64,000 nucleotides of DNA, taken from NCBI GenBank assembly GCA_964632995.1, contig CAZWDL010000023.1:8525-72524 (forward strand). The letters run 5' to 3'. Below the pieces are notes generated by a model. The model was not told the DNA's origin, made no database searches, and saw only the letters and a list, made by a program, of their open reading frames with translations. Shown in pieces: positions 9,318 through 17,670 of this stretch. Positions within the stretch are counted from its first letter, which is position 1. Each line of letters starts with the position of its first letter. Source of the stretch: CAZWDL01 sp964632995 (GTDB lineage Bacteria > Bacteroidota > Bacteroidia > Chitinophagales > Saprospiraceae). Position numbers and translations under genes: made by a program.

Positions 9318-9794
9318 CTATTGTTCTTTTTGATCAGGCTGTAATGTTGAGAGCAGCGCCTTGCCGTCATCGATAGCCTGCAGCATATTCGCCCGCACTT
9401 TTTTGATAACGGCCTCCTGTTCCTCCAGGAATTGCATGAGGGCTTCTTCAGATTTTTCTTCGCGCAATTTTTTGTACTGACTGGGAGCCTGACTCATCCA
9501 TTCCATCATCCCTTCTTCCGCTTCGGAAAGTTGCTGAACGGTGCTTTCAATCTCTTCCCTGCGTTCGGCCGGCATATCCGGATGTTGTTCCGCATATGCT
9601 CTCAATTTCCGGCTGATCTGGTTGATGCTGCTCATTTTGGGCATTACTTCATCGTGAACGGCCATGATGGATTCCCATTTTTCTGCGGCAGGGTCCTGTG
9701 CGCCGTTATTTTCCTGGGTGGCGCTGCTTTCTCCGTTGCAGGCAGCAAATAGGATGCCGAGGAGGATCGTACTAATGAGCGTGCGAATATTCAT
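9318..9794 (-). CDS. Lipoprotein, hypothetical, paired with SCO gene
   Basis: A 158-residue predicted lipoprotein: MNIRTLISTILLGILFAAC is a signal with a lipobox Cys. The mature part is almost entirely helical and charged (AERREEIESTVQQLSEAEEG, KLREEKSEEALMQFLEEQEA), suggesting a coiled coil. The function is unknown. The single-base gap to the SCO gene suggests joint expression and possibly a role in copper or oxidase assembly, which is inference from position only. Confidence 0.72.
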   Translation of the reverse strand: MNIRTLISTILLGILFAACNGESSATQENNGAQDPAAEKWESIMAVHDEVMPKMSSINQISRKLRAYAEQHPDMPAERREEIESTVQQLSEAEEGMMEWMSQAPSQYKKLREEKSEEALMQFLEEQEAVIKKVRANMLQAIDDGKALLSTLQPDQKEQ

Positions 9795-9988
9795 ATGGAT
9801 TCTTTTTTTTGATAAAGCGAAAAAGTTAAACGCAATATTGATCTTATTCATTGCTATTAAAATGTCGCTCCTCGCAAGATTGTTTGCCGGACGGAATAAG
9901 TCATTCGCCATTTGTACAGGTAATTTGTATTTTCGTCCGCCTAACCGGGTTTATCCCAGTACCCGGCGCATTAGTAAAAAAGAAAAAT

Positions 9989-11203
9989 ATGCGAACAAGT
10001 TATATCATTGACGCTATCAGAACACCCGTAGGGAAATTTCGGGGCGCGCTTTCGCCGTTGCGTACCGATGATCTTGCAGCGCTGGTGCTGCGCACTTTGG
10101 TGGAACGCTATCCGGCAATCCCAAAAGGGAAGTACAACGATGTCATTATGGGCTGTGCCAATCAGGCCGGGGAAGACAACCGTAACGTCGCCCGTATGGC
10201 CTTGCTGCTGGCCGGTCTGCCTTTCTCTGTTCCCGGTGAAACAATCAACCGCTTATGTGCCTCAGGCATGTCGGCGGCTATTCACGCCCATCGAGCTATT
10301 CACACCGGCGACGGCGACCTTTTTCTCGCCGGCGGGGTGGAACACATGACGCGGGGGCCATGGGTGATCTCCAAAGTGTCCAAAGCTTTCGGCAATGATG
10401 CTGAAATGCACGATTCCAGCTTCGGCTGGCGCTTCGTCAATCCCAGCATGAAGGAACTATTCGGAACTGAAAGTATGGGGCAGACAGCGGAAAACCTGGT
10501 GGAACAATACGGTATCAGCCGCGAGGATCAGGATAAATTCGCTTACTGGTCACAAATGAAAGCAACCCGGGCGCGAGATAGCGGCCGGCTGAACCAAGAG
10601 ATCATTCCGGTGAGCATACCTCGGCGCAAGGCAGAGCCACTGCTTTTTGAAAAGGATGAATTTATCAAGGACTATACCACATTGGAAGGGCTGGCCCGGC
10701 TTCGGCCGGCTTTCAAACCGGAGGCGGAAGGCGGAACCGTCACCGCCGGTAACGCCTCCGGGCTCAACGACGGGGCCGCTGCCATGCTGATTGCCTCGGA
10801 TCAAGGCGTGCAGGATTACGAACTGCAGCCTCTGGCCCGCATCGTATCTTCCGGAGTAGCTGGGGTAGAACCCCGCATAATGGGCATCGGTCCGGTATTT
10901 GCCTCCGAAATCGCCCTAAAAAAAGCCGGGCTGAAGCTATCCGATATGGATATTATCGAAATCAACGAAGCTTTTGCCGCTCAGGTGCTGGCCTGTACAC
11001 GGAAGTGGAGCATCCCCGATGATGACCCCCGGCTCAATCCCAACGGTGGCGCCATCGCCATCGGTCACCCACTGGGAATGACCGGCGCACGCATACTTCA
11101 TACTGCTGCCCTGGAGCTTCAGAAACAAAATAAGCGCTACGCGCTTGTCACTATGTGTGTAGGGGTAGGACAGGGATACGCCACCATCCTGGAGCGGGTG
11201 TAA
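9989..11203 (+). CDS. Acetyl-CoA acyltransferase (thiolase), 3-oxoadipyl-CoA thiolase-like
   Basis: Thiolase that cleaves 3-oxoacyl-CoA with CoA. It has all family residues: nucleophilic Cys in NRLCASGMSAA, the NEAFAAQ motif, GHPLGMTGAR, and the second catalytic Cys in MCVGVGQG. The 404-residue length is standard. The opening IDAIRTPVGKFRGALSPLRTDDLAA and the GLPFSVPGETINRLC stretch resemble the PcaF/PaaJ branch (beta-ketoadipyl-CoA thiolase), but no aromatic degradation genes are present, so fatty-acid FadA-type activity is equally possible. The ATG at 9989 is chosen; the frame upstream of it lacks family sequence. Confidence 0.92.
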   Translation: MRTSYIIDAIRTPVGKFRGALSPLRTDDLAALVLRTLVERYPAIPKGKYNDVIMGCANQAGEDNRNVARMALLLAGLPFSVPGETINRLCASGMSAAIHAHRAIHTGDGDLFLAGGVEHMTRGPWVISKVSKAFGNDAEMHDSSFGWRFVNPSMKELFGTESMGQTAENLVEQYGISREDQDKFAYWSQMKATRARDSGRLNQEIIPVSIPRRKAEPLLFEKDEFIKDYTTLEGLARLRPAFKPEAEGGTVTAGNASGLNDGAAAMLIASDQGVQDYELQPLARIVSSGVAGVEPRIMGIGPVFASEIALKKAGLKLSDMDIIEINEAFAAQVLACTRKWSIPDDDPRLNPNGGAIAIGHPLGMTGARILHTAALELQKQNKRYALVTMCVGVGQGYATILERV

Positions 11204-11249
11204 ACGACCTGAGTACAGGGAAAGACGGGTAAGAACAGCCCAGAAAAAG

Positions 11250-11279
11250 TGCGGGCCGACGGTTTAGTGCCGGCCCGCA
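11250..11279 (+). terminator. Terminator-like hairpin after thiolase
   Basis: A G+C-rich 9-bp stem (TGCGGGCCG at 11250-11258 and CGGCCCGCA at 11271-11279) with a 12-nt loop, followed by TCCTATTGTTCTC. It lies 47 bp after the thiolase stop. The T-tract is weak. Confidence 0.55.
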
Positions 11280-11405
11280 TCCTATTGTTCTCACTGGCTT
11301 TCTCTTTACGGGTTATGATCTTTTAGGAAAAATTAGATTTCGTCTTTATTTCTTCCACAAGATAAGGTGCCGCCAGGCCCGGTAACTGGAAAAATCTTTC
11401 AAATA

Positions 11406-11720
11406 TCAAAAATTAAAATTTTCCCTGTACTGAGTGGGCGTGCAACCAAACTCTTTGCGGAAAACTTTTGAAAAATAATCAGGATCCGAGAATCCAATAC
11501 TGTAAGCCACATCAGTAATTTGTAAATCGGCGCGTCGCAGCAACTGCATTGCTTTTTTCATGCGTATGGCGCGAATGAATTGTATAGCCGACAAGCCGGT
11601 GCGGGCTTTGAGTTTTCGGTGTAGTTGCGGATGGCTGATACCGGCTTCCCGACAAAGTTTAACGACGGAAAACTGGTGGTCATCAATATGCGCTTCAACG
11701 ATCATTTGAATTTCTTTCAT
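11406..11720 (-). CDS. Stand-alone AraC-type DNA-binding domain protein
   Basis: A 104-residue protein made up almost solely of the double helix-turn-helix of the AraC family: FSVVKLCREAGISHPQLHRKLKARTGLSA is the first HTH, and QITDVAYSIGFSDPDYFSKVFRKEFG the second. No sensor domain is present, and an in-frame TAA lies just upstream of the ATG at 11720. The sequence resembles the output domain of Bacteroidota hybrid two-component or TPR-linked regulators. It could be a functional mini-regulator or a surviving fragment. The 420-bp spacer upstream shows no remnant of a sensor. Confidence 0.8.
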   Translation of the reverse strand: MKEIQMIVEAHIDDHQFSVVKLCREAGISHPQLHRKLKARTGLSAIQFIRAIRMKKAMQLLRRADLQITDVAYSIGFSDPDYFSKVFRKEFGCTPTQYRENFNF

Positions 11721-12142
11721 AAAGCAAACTGGGGTTCGTTAGGTGAATGAAAACCATATGCATCAAATACTTCACTTCATGCAGTAGTGAAAAGCTGATT
11801 GCGAATGAGCATAGGCTCAGCCTAATGCTTGCACACAACATGCTGGAATAGTAAGGGAGAGTTAGTTATGGGAAAAAAGGCTGTGCCTTTAATCATGGTT
11901 AAAGGTAGCTGTTTTGGGAGTGGAAAACTTGTACTTTTCGGTCGTTTTCCTGGACAAATGTTGCATTTACATCCAATGCAAATTGTTGGGAGAACGATAA
12001 GGTTCTGATCGACTGCGATCAGAAGTCACGTGAGGATCCTCTCAAAACAATGGAGTTGATAGATGCCGACAATGAATATCGGCGCTCGAAGTTGGGTTGT
12101 TAATCCAGTTCACCCCCTTTTGGCGTCAGTACAATCCTAAGT
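11721..12142. other. Intergenic spacer, nothing recognised
   Basis: About 420 bp between the AraC-type gene and the patatin gene. It contains a short inverted repeat (ctgatcg near 12005 with cgatcag about 11 bases later) but no coding frame, promoter box or RNA that I can support. Confidence 0.5.
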
Positions 12143-14386
12143 CTAAAATCGATGCCCGACTGTCAGGAAAGCCTTGAGTTTTGATTTGATGTTGCCGTCG
12201 GTGTTCAGGGGATACATTACGCTGAGTTTTACAGGCCCTATAAAGGAATTGTAAGCGGCGGTAAGGCCCAGGCCGGAGAGAAAGATATTGGGCGGAGGGG
12301 CACCGGCTTCTCCGAGTTCGGGTTGGCCGAAAAAACCAGCATTGGCATGCAATCCGAAACGAAGATTGTCACGGGGAAATATTTGCAGTCCGATATCCAA
12401 ACCCAGGGCGATTTGCGCCACAAATTCATTTGGATTCAGCCCGTACATAGGAATGGAACGACGGGTAAGGGTTTCCGGCGCTCCCACCAGATAGAAATCA
12501 CTAAGGGGCGTATCAGAGGTGCCGAGTATGCCGGCAAAGGGCGAGAGGACAAGGCTGCTTCGTTGCGACAGGAAGAGGTAGTTCTCGGAGCGGAAGGTAA
12601 TCCTTGGATAAGGGGCGAACCGGAAGAGCGAATCGGCGTTACTTAGTTCTGCTGCAGGCTCATCCAGGGTAAGCCCTGAATTCTGGACGTACTTTACTTC
12701 GAAGGTGGTTCGGTTGCCACGGCGTGGCAGCACATTGCGATCCAGTGTATTGGTGCCCAGGGCCAGCAAGAGGTTGAAGTTTTGATAATGCAGTTCATCA
12801 AATAAGGGGCTGACACTGACAGTGGGCTGGAAAGACAGTAATTCAAATTGAGCCCCCAGGCTGAACACCCCGTTTTTACCCAATCGCTTATTTAGGGTTA
12901 AGGTCATGGGAGCATCCTGTAGCCGGAATTCTTCAACAATCCGTCCTTCCTCTAGCAAAGGGATGGCATCGCGATTGTACTGCAGATCGAGATTCAGAAA
13001 CCAGCTCTGCTGGCGATCGATGTATTTTAGGTACTCTATCCGGTAGCGATAGTTGTTTGCTAAGCGACCGATGAACATCAGCCTGGAAGAGGGCAGCAGC
13101 AGGTTTCTGAACGTGAGATTGACAGCCAGCCCCGCCTCGTGGTAGCTGTCGTAAATCAAAGAGCCCTTCAGGAGCAAAGGTGACTTTTCCTTTGTGTGGA
13201 AGTAAAGAACGTCCTCTCCCTGCCAGTGACGCAGCCGGTAGCTGACTTTTTCGTAGCGGTTGCTACCGTACACTTGCTCAACAGCCTCGTCGAGTTGCCT
13301 GGCATTGACGGTTTTCCCAGGGTAAAGGCCGGATTTTCCCATGACCTCCTCATCGGAGACCTGCTGGTTGCCCAGAACTTCAATGCGATCGATCGTCAGG
13401 TCGTTTACCGGGGAAAGCCGGGGATGAGGATAGGGAGGTCCGAAGGTATTGAGCGAGTCGGCCAATTGCCGGAATTGATCGTATTCCTTCCTGGCGGCCC
13501 GTTCTCCAAGGGCGATGATGGTATCGGCGGCGGAGAAGTCCTGAGCCCCGTATTTGCCCAGATCCGGTTCTATATGCAAATCGACCAGGGGGATCTGGCG
13601 ATCATAGTCATCAATGCTTTGCATGAAGGCAATCTGAGAGAGTATTTGCGGAAGCGATTCCAGTCTTTGTTCGCTCTTCGGCTTCGCTCCGACATAGACA
13701 CCGATGATGATATCGGCGCCCATCTGAACCATCTCCTGCACCGGGTAGTTGCGGATCAGGCCCCCGTCGACAAGCACCATGGAATCTTTGTGTACTGGGG
13801 TAAATATGGATGGAATCGCCATACTGGCGCGCAGGGCCTGCGGCAGGTATCCCCGGCTGATTTCGACGGGAGCGCCCGACACAATGTCGGCAGCCATACA
13901 ATGAAACGGGATAGGAAGCTCGTCAAAGTGCTCAACCGCATAGGCCGGTAAGAAGAGCCGGTTGAGCAGTTCTTCAATTTGCTGTCCCTGAACCAGACCG
14001 CTGGGGGGTTTGAGGCCGCCGTCGCGAAAGGGGAGTTCTACCAGTTGATTCTTGAAATAGAGTTTCTCTTCAAAGGCGACTTGTTTGAGGGAAATATTGT
14101 CGCTCAGCACATGCGCCCAGTTTTGGCTGATGGCCAGGCGGTGCAAGGAGTCGGGAGAATAGCCAACCGCATACAATCCGCCGATGATGCTGCCCATGCT
14201 GGTGCCGGTGATGTAATCGGGCTGAATACCGGCTTCTTCCAGTATTTTTAATACACCGATATGGGCCAGCCCCTTGGCGGCCCCTCCACTGAGTACCAGG
14301 CCGACTTTAGGTCTTCGGGATTGCTCCTGCGCACGCACCAATCCGACACAGAATATGAGTAGTAATATGAAAATATTTCTTTTCAC
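12143..14386 (-). CDS. Patatin-like phospholipase with POTRA and outer-membrane barrel (PlpD/type Vd-like)
   Basis: A 747-residue surface phospholipase. It has a signal peptide (MKRNIFILLLIFCVGLVRAQ), a patatin domain (about 26-320) with oxyanion loop GGAAKG, nucleophile Ser63 in GTSMGS and dyad Asp207 in VDGG, then a POTRA-like segment (LTIDRIEVLGNQQVSDEEVM, about 333-400), then a C-terminal Omp85/BamA-type 16-strand barrel ending in VGHRF. This order is that of type Vd autotransporters such as PlpD and FplA. The start is GTG. It probably hydrolyses phospholipids at the cell surface. It is common in Bacteroidota and not flanked by functional partners. Confidence 0.92.
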   Translation of the reverse strand: MKRNIFILLLIFCVGLVRAQEQSRRPKVGLVLSGGAAKGLAHIGVLKILEEAGIQPDYITGTSMGSIIGGLYAVGYSPDSLHRLAISQNWAHVLSDNISLKQVAFEEKLYFKNQLVELPFRDGGLKPPSGLVQGQQIEELLNRLFLPAYAVEHFDELPIPFHCMAADIVSGAPVEISRGYLPQALRASMAIPSIFTPVHKDSMVLVDGGLIRNYPVQEMVQMGADIIIGVYVGAKPKSEQRLESLPQILSQIAFMQSIDDYDRQIPLVDLHIEPDLGKYGAQDFSAADTIIALGERAARKEYDQFRQLADSLNTFGPPYPHPRLSPVNDLTIDRIEVLGNQQVSDEEVMGKSGLYPGKTVNARQLDEAVEQVYGSNRYEKVSYRLRHWQGEDVLYFHTKEKSPLLLKGSLIYDSYHEAGLAVNLTFRNLLLPSSRLMFIGRLANNYRYRIEYLKYIDRQQSWFLNLDLQYNRDAIPLLEEGRIVEEFRLQDAPMTLTLNKRLGKNGVFSLGAQFELLSFQPTVSVSPLFDELHYQNFNLLLALGTNTLDRNVLPRRGNRTTFEVKYVQNSGLTLDEPAAELSNADSLFRFAPYPRITFRSENYLFLSQRSSLVLSPFAGILGTSDTPLSDFYLVGAPETLTRRSIPMYGLNPNEFVAQIALGLDIGLQIFPRDNLRFGLHANAGFFGQPELGEAGAPPPNIFLSGLGLTAAYNSFIGPVKLSVMYPLNTDGNIKSKLKAFLTVGHRF

Positions 14387-14686
14387 TGATCCTAATTAAC
14401 ACGTCACATGGGATTGATCATTTGTGGGCCGGTGCTTATCTCCGGCCGGGAATGGAAAGACCCGCTTTGCGGGGTTCGTTTTGACATCTTGCCTAACAGC
14501 CGGAGAAAAAGTCTGCTTCTTCGCCCTTCGCTTCTGCCGGATGGGTTCCGGTAATCGGCGCAACAAGGTTTCGTGGCGACTGCTGCGGCCCAAAGTGCAG
14601 GCCCTTCTAACAAACTTCGATCCTTTCCTCCTCACAAAGGTAGAATCGCTATCATCAGCAAAGAATAGATTTGTGTTAAATGCGAG
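14387..14686. other. Intergenic spacer, nothing recognised
   Basis: About 300 bp, G+C-rich, between the patatin gene and the ParA-partner gene. Several short open frames on both strands overlap here, but none has a family resemblance or credible start. No hairpin followed by a T-tract was found. Confidence 0.5.
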
Positions 14687-15166
14687 TTAATTCGGTTTGT
14701 CACGCTGCTTTTTCTCATACTGCTGGATATACCCCTCTACGATTTCGCCGATGATCTTCTTAAGGAAGGTTTTTTCTTGGCGGGCAATAGTTTTCAACTT
14801 GTCGAGTTGTTCTTCTTTAAAAGTCACCACCAGGCGGCGGGTACTGTTGGGGTCAATCCGCATAGTGCTAGGTTCCAGGGTGTTCCGGATAAGCGCGTCC
14901 AGCCCACTGCTGGAGGATTGCCGTCGTGATTTTGGCTTTGATTCTTTCGTGGGTTCCGGTTTTTCCCGGTTTATCTTTTCCTGAAAAGACTCTTCGAAGG
15001 CCTCTTGCAAAAAGGCATGCAGGTCAGAGGAGAAGTCCTTACCCGACGGTGCCTTTCCGGTCTTCTTCTTTCGAGAAGCCGCCCTTGTTTGCTCCTTTTC
15101 CTCAGCCTTGTCCGAAGTGTCGGCAAACAAGCTTTCCAAACCCTCTGTGAATCGTTTCTTTGACAA
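14687..15166 (-). CDS. Small ParA-partner protein with ribbon-helix-helix-like C-terminus
   Basis: A 159-residue protein, 85 bp downstream of parA on the same strand. Its N-terminus, KKRFTEGLESLFAD (residues 3-16), resembles the GRGLxALL motif by which ParB and related cargo adaptors touch ParA; a second similar stretch, SGLDALIRNTLE, lies at 87-98. Residues 17-85 are low-complexity and charged (linker-like). Residues 108-150 (TRRLVVTFKEEQLDKLKTIA then KKIIGEIVEGYIQQY) fit a ribbon-helix-helix DNA-binding fold. The start is TTG; no in-frame ATG precedes it. It is not a canonical ParB: there is no ParB/Srx CTPase domain. Its role is inferred from context. Confidence 0.72.
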   Translation of the reverse strand: MSKKRFTEGLESLFADTSDKAEEKEQTRAASRKKKTGKAPSGKDFSSDLHAFLQEAFEESFQEKINREKPEPTKESKPKSRRQSSSSGLDALIRNTLEPSTMRIDPNSTRRLVVTFKEEQLDKLKTIARQEKTFLKKIIGEIVEGYIQQYEKKQRDKPN

Positions 15167-15251
15167 TTTACTACATTTTATCTGAGTGTGGTGCGATGGA
15201 CAAGCACTGTACTTCCAACTCAGGTGGAGAAATTATAGTTCCCGGATCGCT

Positions 15252-16019
15252 TTATTTCATAACTGTTTCTGTTTCAATTCTTTTAAGTATTTCCCGGCTT
15301 AGAGACAGATAGTCTGCTGCACCCGCGCTATTGGGGCTGTAGGCAAAGATGTCTTTTCGTTGGGACGGCGCCTCAGCCAGGGCAACATTGTCCCGGATCA
15401 TGGTTTCGAAGACGAGCTCGCCAAAGTACTTCTGGATAGTGGCGACCACGTCGCGATTCAACACCTTGCGAGCGTCATACATGGTGGCGATAACGCCGCC
15501 GATCTGCAGTTTTTTATTCAGACGAAGCTTCACCTTGTTGATGACCTGCTTGATTTTAGCCAGTCCCTGCATAGCCAGGAACTCGGTTTGCAGGGGGATA
15601 AAGACCTGGTCGCTGCTGGTCAAAGCGTTAAGCGTCAGCAAACCCAGGGAGGGGGGGCAATCAATAATGGTGTAATCGTAGTGCTCGCGTACCGGATCGA
15701 TCAGTTCCCGGAGAATGAATTCCCTTCCCGCCTCGTTAATGAGTTCCATTTCAGCCCCCGACAGGTCGAGGGTGGAGGTGACGACGTCCAGGTTCTCTTT
15801 TACATTGTATGGCACCAGCGGCGACTCTCCGCGCAGAGCTTCGTATATAGTTACGGGATGCCGGGGAACGCCCAGTGAGAGGGTTAGATTGGCCTGGGGG
15901 TCCAGGTCTATGAGCAACACCTTTTTTCCCAGTTCCACTAATCCCGCACCGATGTTGATCACGCTGGTCGTTTTTCCTACGCCTCCTTTGTGATTTAATA
16001 GTGATATAACTACTCCCAT
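15252..16019 (-). CDS. ParA family ATPase
   Basis: Walker-type partition ATPase of the Soj/ParA/MinD superfamily, 255 residues. The deviant Walker A is KGGVGKTTSVINIG (residues 11-18 core, with the signature first Lys), with LLIDLDPQANLTLSLG (A' region) and YTIIDCPPSLG (Walker B). It lacks the extra N-terminal HTH of plasmid P1-type ParA, so it is Soj-like. It is followed by a small ribbon-helix-helix partner rather than a parB gene. It may segregate DNA or position another cargo. A near-consensus Bacteroidota promoter precedes it. Confidence 0.92.
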   Translation of the reverse strand: MGVVISLLNHKGGVGKTTSVINIGAGLVELGKKVLLIDLDPQANLTLSLGVPRHPVTIYEALRGESPLVPYNVKENLDVVTSTLDLSGAEMELINEAGREFILRELIDPVREHYDYTIIDCPPSLGLLTLNALTSSDQVFIPLQTEFLAMQGLAKIKQVINKVKLRLNKKLQIGGVIATMYDARKVLNRDVVATIQKYFGELVFETMIRDNVALAEAPSQRKDIFAYSPNSAGAADYLSLSREILKRIETETVMK

Positions 16020-16056
16020 GGTTGACTTGTCGATTTTCCGTTACAAAGTGTGCGCG

Positions 16057-16086
16057 CAAAAATACAATAATCTCTTGTGCCTCAAA
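16057..16086 (-). promoter_or_regulatory. Bacteroidota-type promoter for parA
   Basis: On the minus strand, TTTG (complement of 16083-16086), an 18-bp spacer, then TATTTTTG (complement of 16057-16064), matching the TTTG / TAnnTTTG consensus. It is about 38 bp before the parA ATG. The -33 box overlaps the stop codon region of the upstream membrane-protein gene. Confidence 0.72.
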
Positions 16087-16852
16087 GCTCTTCTTTCAGC
16101 GCCTGCAGCCGGCGACAGATTCGCTTCATCTGAAAGGGGGCGCTTAGCCAAACGATTAGATAAACAGCTCCTGCCAGAAATAATAAGGGAGTAGCGCCGG
16201 TGGCCAGGCTGATAAATGCCAGTAGGGCAGACAGGGCCGCTACCCAAACTACGGTAAGCCAGCGGGTAGCCGAGTAAGCTGTGAGCAGGTCTTCTTCTTC
16301 GCTGAGGTGCGGGTGTAGGTCCGATTGCCGGCTGTGTTCATACAATAGGAAAAAACAAAGCCCTATTGCCACTATACCCAGTGCGAAAAAAGCGAGCAGG
16401 AGCGCTAAAGTGGGTTCGGGAATGAATTCCGGACGGTAATAGGTGCTGAATATGAATCCTTTTCCGGCCAGCATGCGCCAAAGCAGAAAATAAAAATGAT
16501 CCGCCAACCAGTTGAAAAGGTACTTGAGGGGGAAAATAGACAGCACAATGACCAGCAGGGAGTTGAATATCAGCAAGTTGCTTTTGCCGTCTTGTAATCC
16601 ATACCGGAGGAGTATGATATTTTGCTCCCGCCAGAGACGGTAATAAACATACAGGGATAACAGCAGAGGAAACAGCCCTTTGGCAAAATGGAGCACCTGA
16701 GCGGCGTGGTTTAACCGGTGCAGATAACCGGACAACAATAAAATAACAGCCAGCGTCAGTACACCGTGGGTCCAGTGGTGCAGCGGATGATTCCCTCCTC
16801 GAATCCGGAAATGAAGTAGTTCCGGTGCTTTCTCAAAAAATTGCTTTAGCAT
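16082..16852 (-). CDS. Polytopic membrane protein, hypothetical
   Basis: A 256-residue protein with about six hydrophobic segments (for example GVLTLAVILLLSGYLHRL, LLIFNSLLVIVLSIFPLKYL, LALLLAFFALGIVAIGLCFF, VVWVAALSALLAFISLATGA) and a basic C-terminus. The general look recalls DUF3667/Yip1-like proteins of Bacteroidota, but I see no zinc-binding CxxC N-terminus, so I leave it unnamed. It precedes parA on the same strand, separated by only about 60 bp that contain the parA promoter. Confidence 0.65.
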   Translation of the reverse strand: MLKQFFEKAPELLHFRIRGGNHPLHHWTHGVLTLAVILLLSGYLHRLNHAAQVLHFAKGLFPLLLSLYVYYRLWREQNIILLRYGLQDGKSNLLIFNSLLVIVLSIFPLKYLFNWLADHFYFLLWRMLAGKGFIFSTYYRPEFIPEPTLALLLAFFALGIVAIGLCFFLLYEHSRQSDLHPHLSEEEDLLTAYSATRWLTVVWVAALSALLAFISLATGATPLLFLAGAVYLIVWLSAPFQMKRICRRLQALKEEL

Positions 16853-16944
16853 GTGCGCGGTTACTCTTGTCTTCTAATTCCAGAAAGATAGCGAATTTTG
16901 CGCAGTGATAACAGCCCCTGTTCGCCTTTTTCCTCTTACTTACG

Positions 16945-16952
16945 TAGCTTTG
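16945..16952 (+). promoter_or_regulatory. -7 box TAGCTTTG upstream of the OmpH/Skp gene
   Basis: TAGCTTTG fits TAnnTTTG and lies 38 bp before the ATG at 16991. No clear -33 TTTG is visible at the expected distance. Confidence 0.5.
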
Positions 16953-16990
16953 CGGTTTAAAAGTCCTTTTTACAGGCATAAAATTCAAAC

Positions 16991-17593
16991 ATGAAAAACG
17001 CATCACTTATTCTCAATATTATTTTGTTGCTGGCTGTCGGCTACTTATTTGTCGATCACTTCAGCGGATCCGCCAAAGCGGAACCCGCAGTCAGTGAAGC
17101 AGCATTCGGTCCCTCCGGCCCCCTGAATATTGTCTATGTCAACATCGATACCTTATTGACAAAGTACGATTACTTTCGCCAGAAACAGGAGGCTCTGGCC
17201 CAGAGGGAACAGAAGGCCGGCGCCGATTTGCAAGCGCGCAGACAGACCCTGGAAAAAGAGATTGCCGAAGCACAGCGCAAAGCACAAAGCGGCCTGATGG
17301 CGCCCAAGGATATTCAGCAGATGGAGCAGCAGTTGTCGCTTAAGCAACAACAATTCGTACAGGAGCAGCAGATGCTTCGCCAGGAACTCATGGCGGAGTC
17401 CCAGGCACTGCAAGCAGAAATCCAACAGAAAATCGACGAGCGGCTCGCGAAACTTCGCGATGAGCGGGGCTACGACTACGTTCTCAGCTACGGGCCCGGT
17501 ACCGGGGTGCTCATGGTCAATGACAGTCTTAATATCACCTCGCTGGTAATCGAACAGCTCAATGCCAAAGAGGAGGTAACCGGGGAAGAATAG
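16991..17593 (+). CDS. OmpH/Skp family periplasmic chaperone-like protein
   Basis: A 200-residue protein of the OmpH (Skp) family, which binds unfolded outer-membrane proteins in the periplasm. It has an N-terminal signal/anchor (LILNIILLLAVGYLFVDHFS), the family opening IVYVNIDTLLTKYDYFRQKQ, a long Gln/Glu-rich coiled coil (about 65-165), and the closing beta segment YDYVLSYGPGTGVLMVNDSLNIT. The hydrophobic N-terminus may be an uncleaved anchor, as often in Bacteroidota. It is expressed from its own promoter. Confidence 0.88.
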   Translation: MKNASLILNIILLLAVGYLFVDHFSGSAKAEPAVSEAAFGPSGPLNIVYVNIDTLLTKYDYFRQKQEALAQREQKAGADLQARRQTLEKEIAEAQRKAQSGLMAPKDIQQMEQQLSLKQQQFVQEQQMLRQELMAESQALQAEIQQKIDERLAKLRDERGYDYVLSYGPGTGVLMVNDSLNITSLVIEQLNAKEEVTGEE

Positions 17594-17670
17594 GCCATCG
17601 GCCTTTCCTCGTTTCCCCTTTTCACGATAGGAATCAAAGCTCGGGAGGCGATCCTTTGTAATACAAACGC

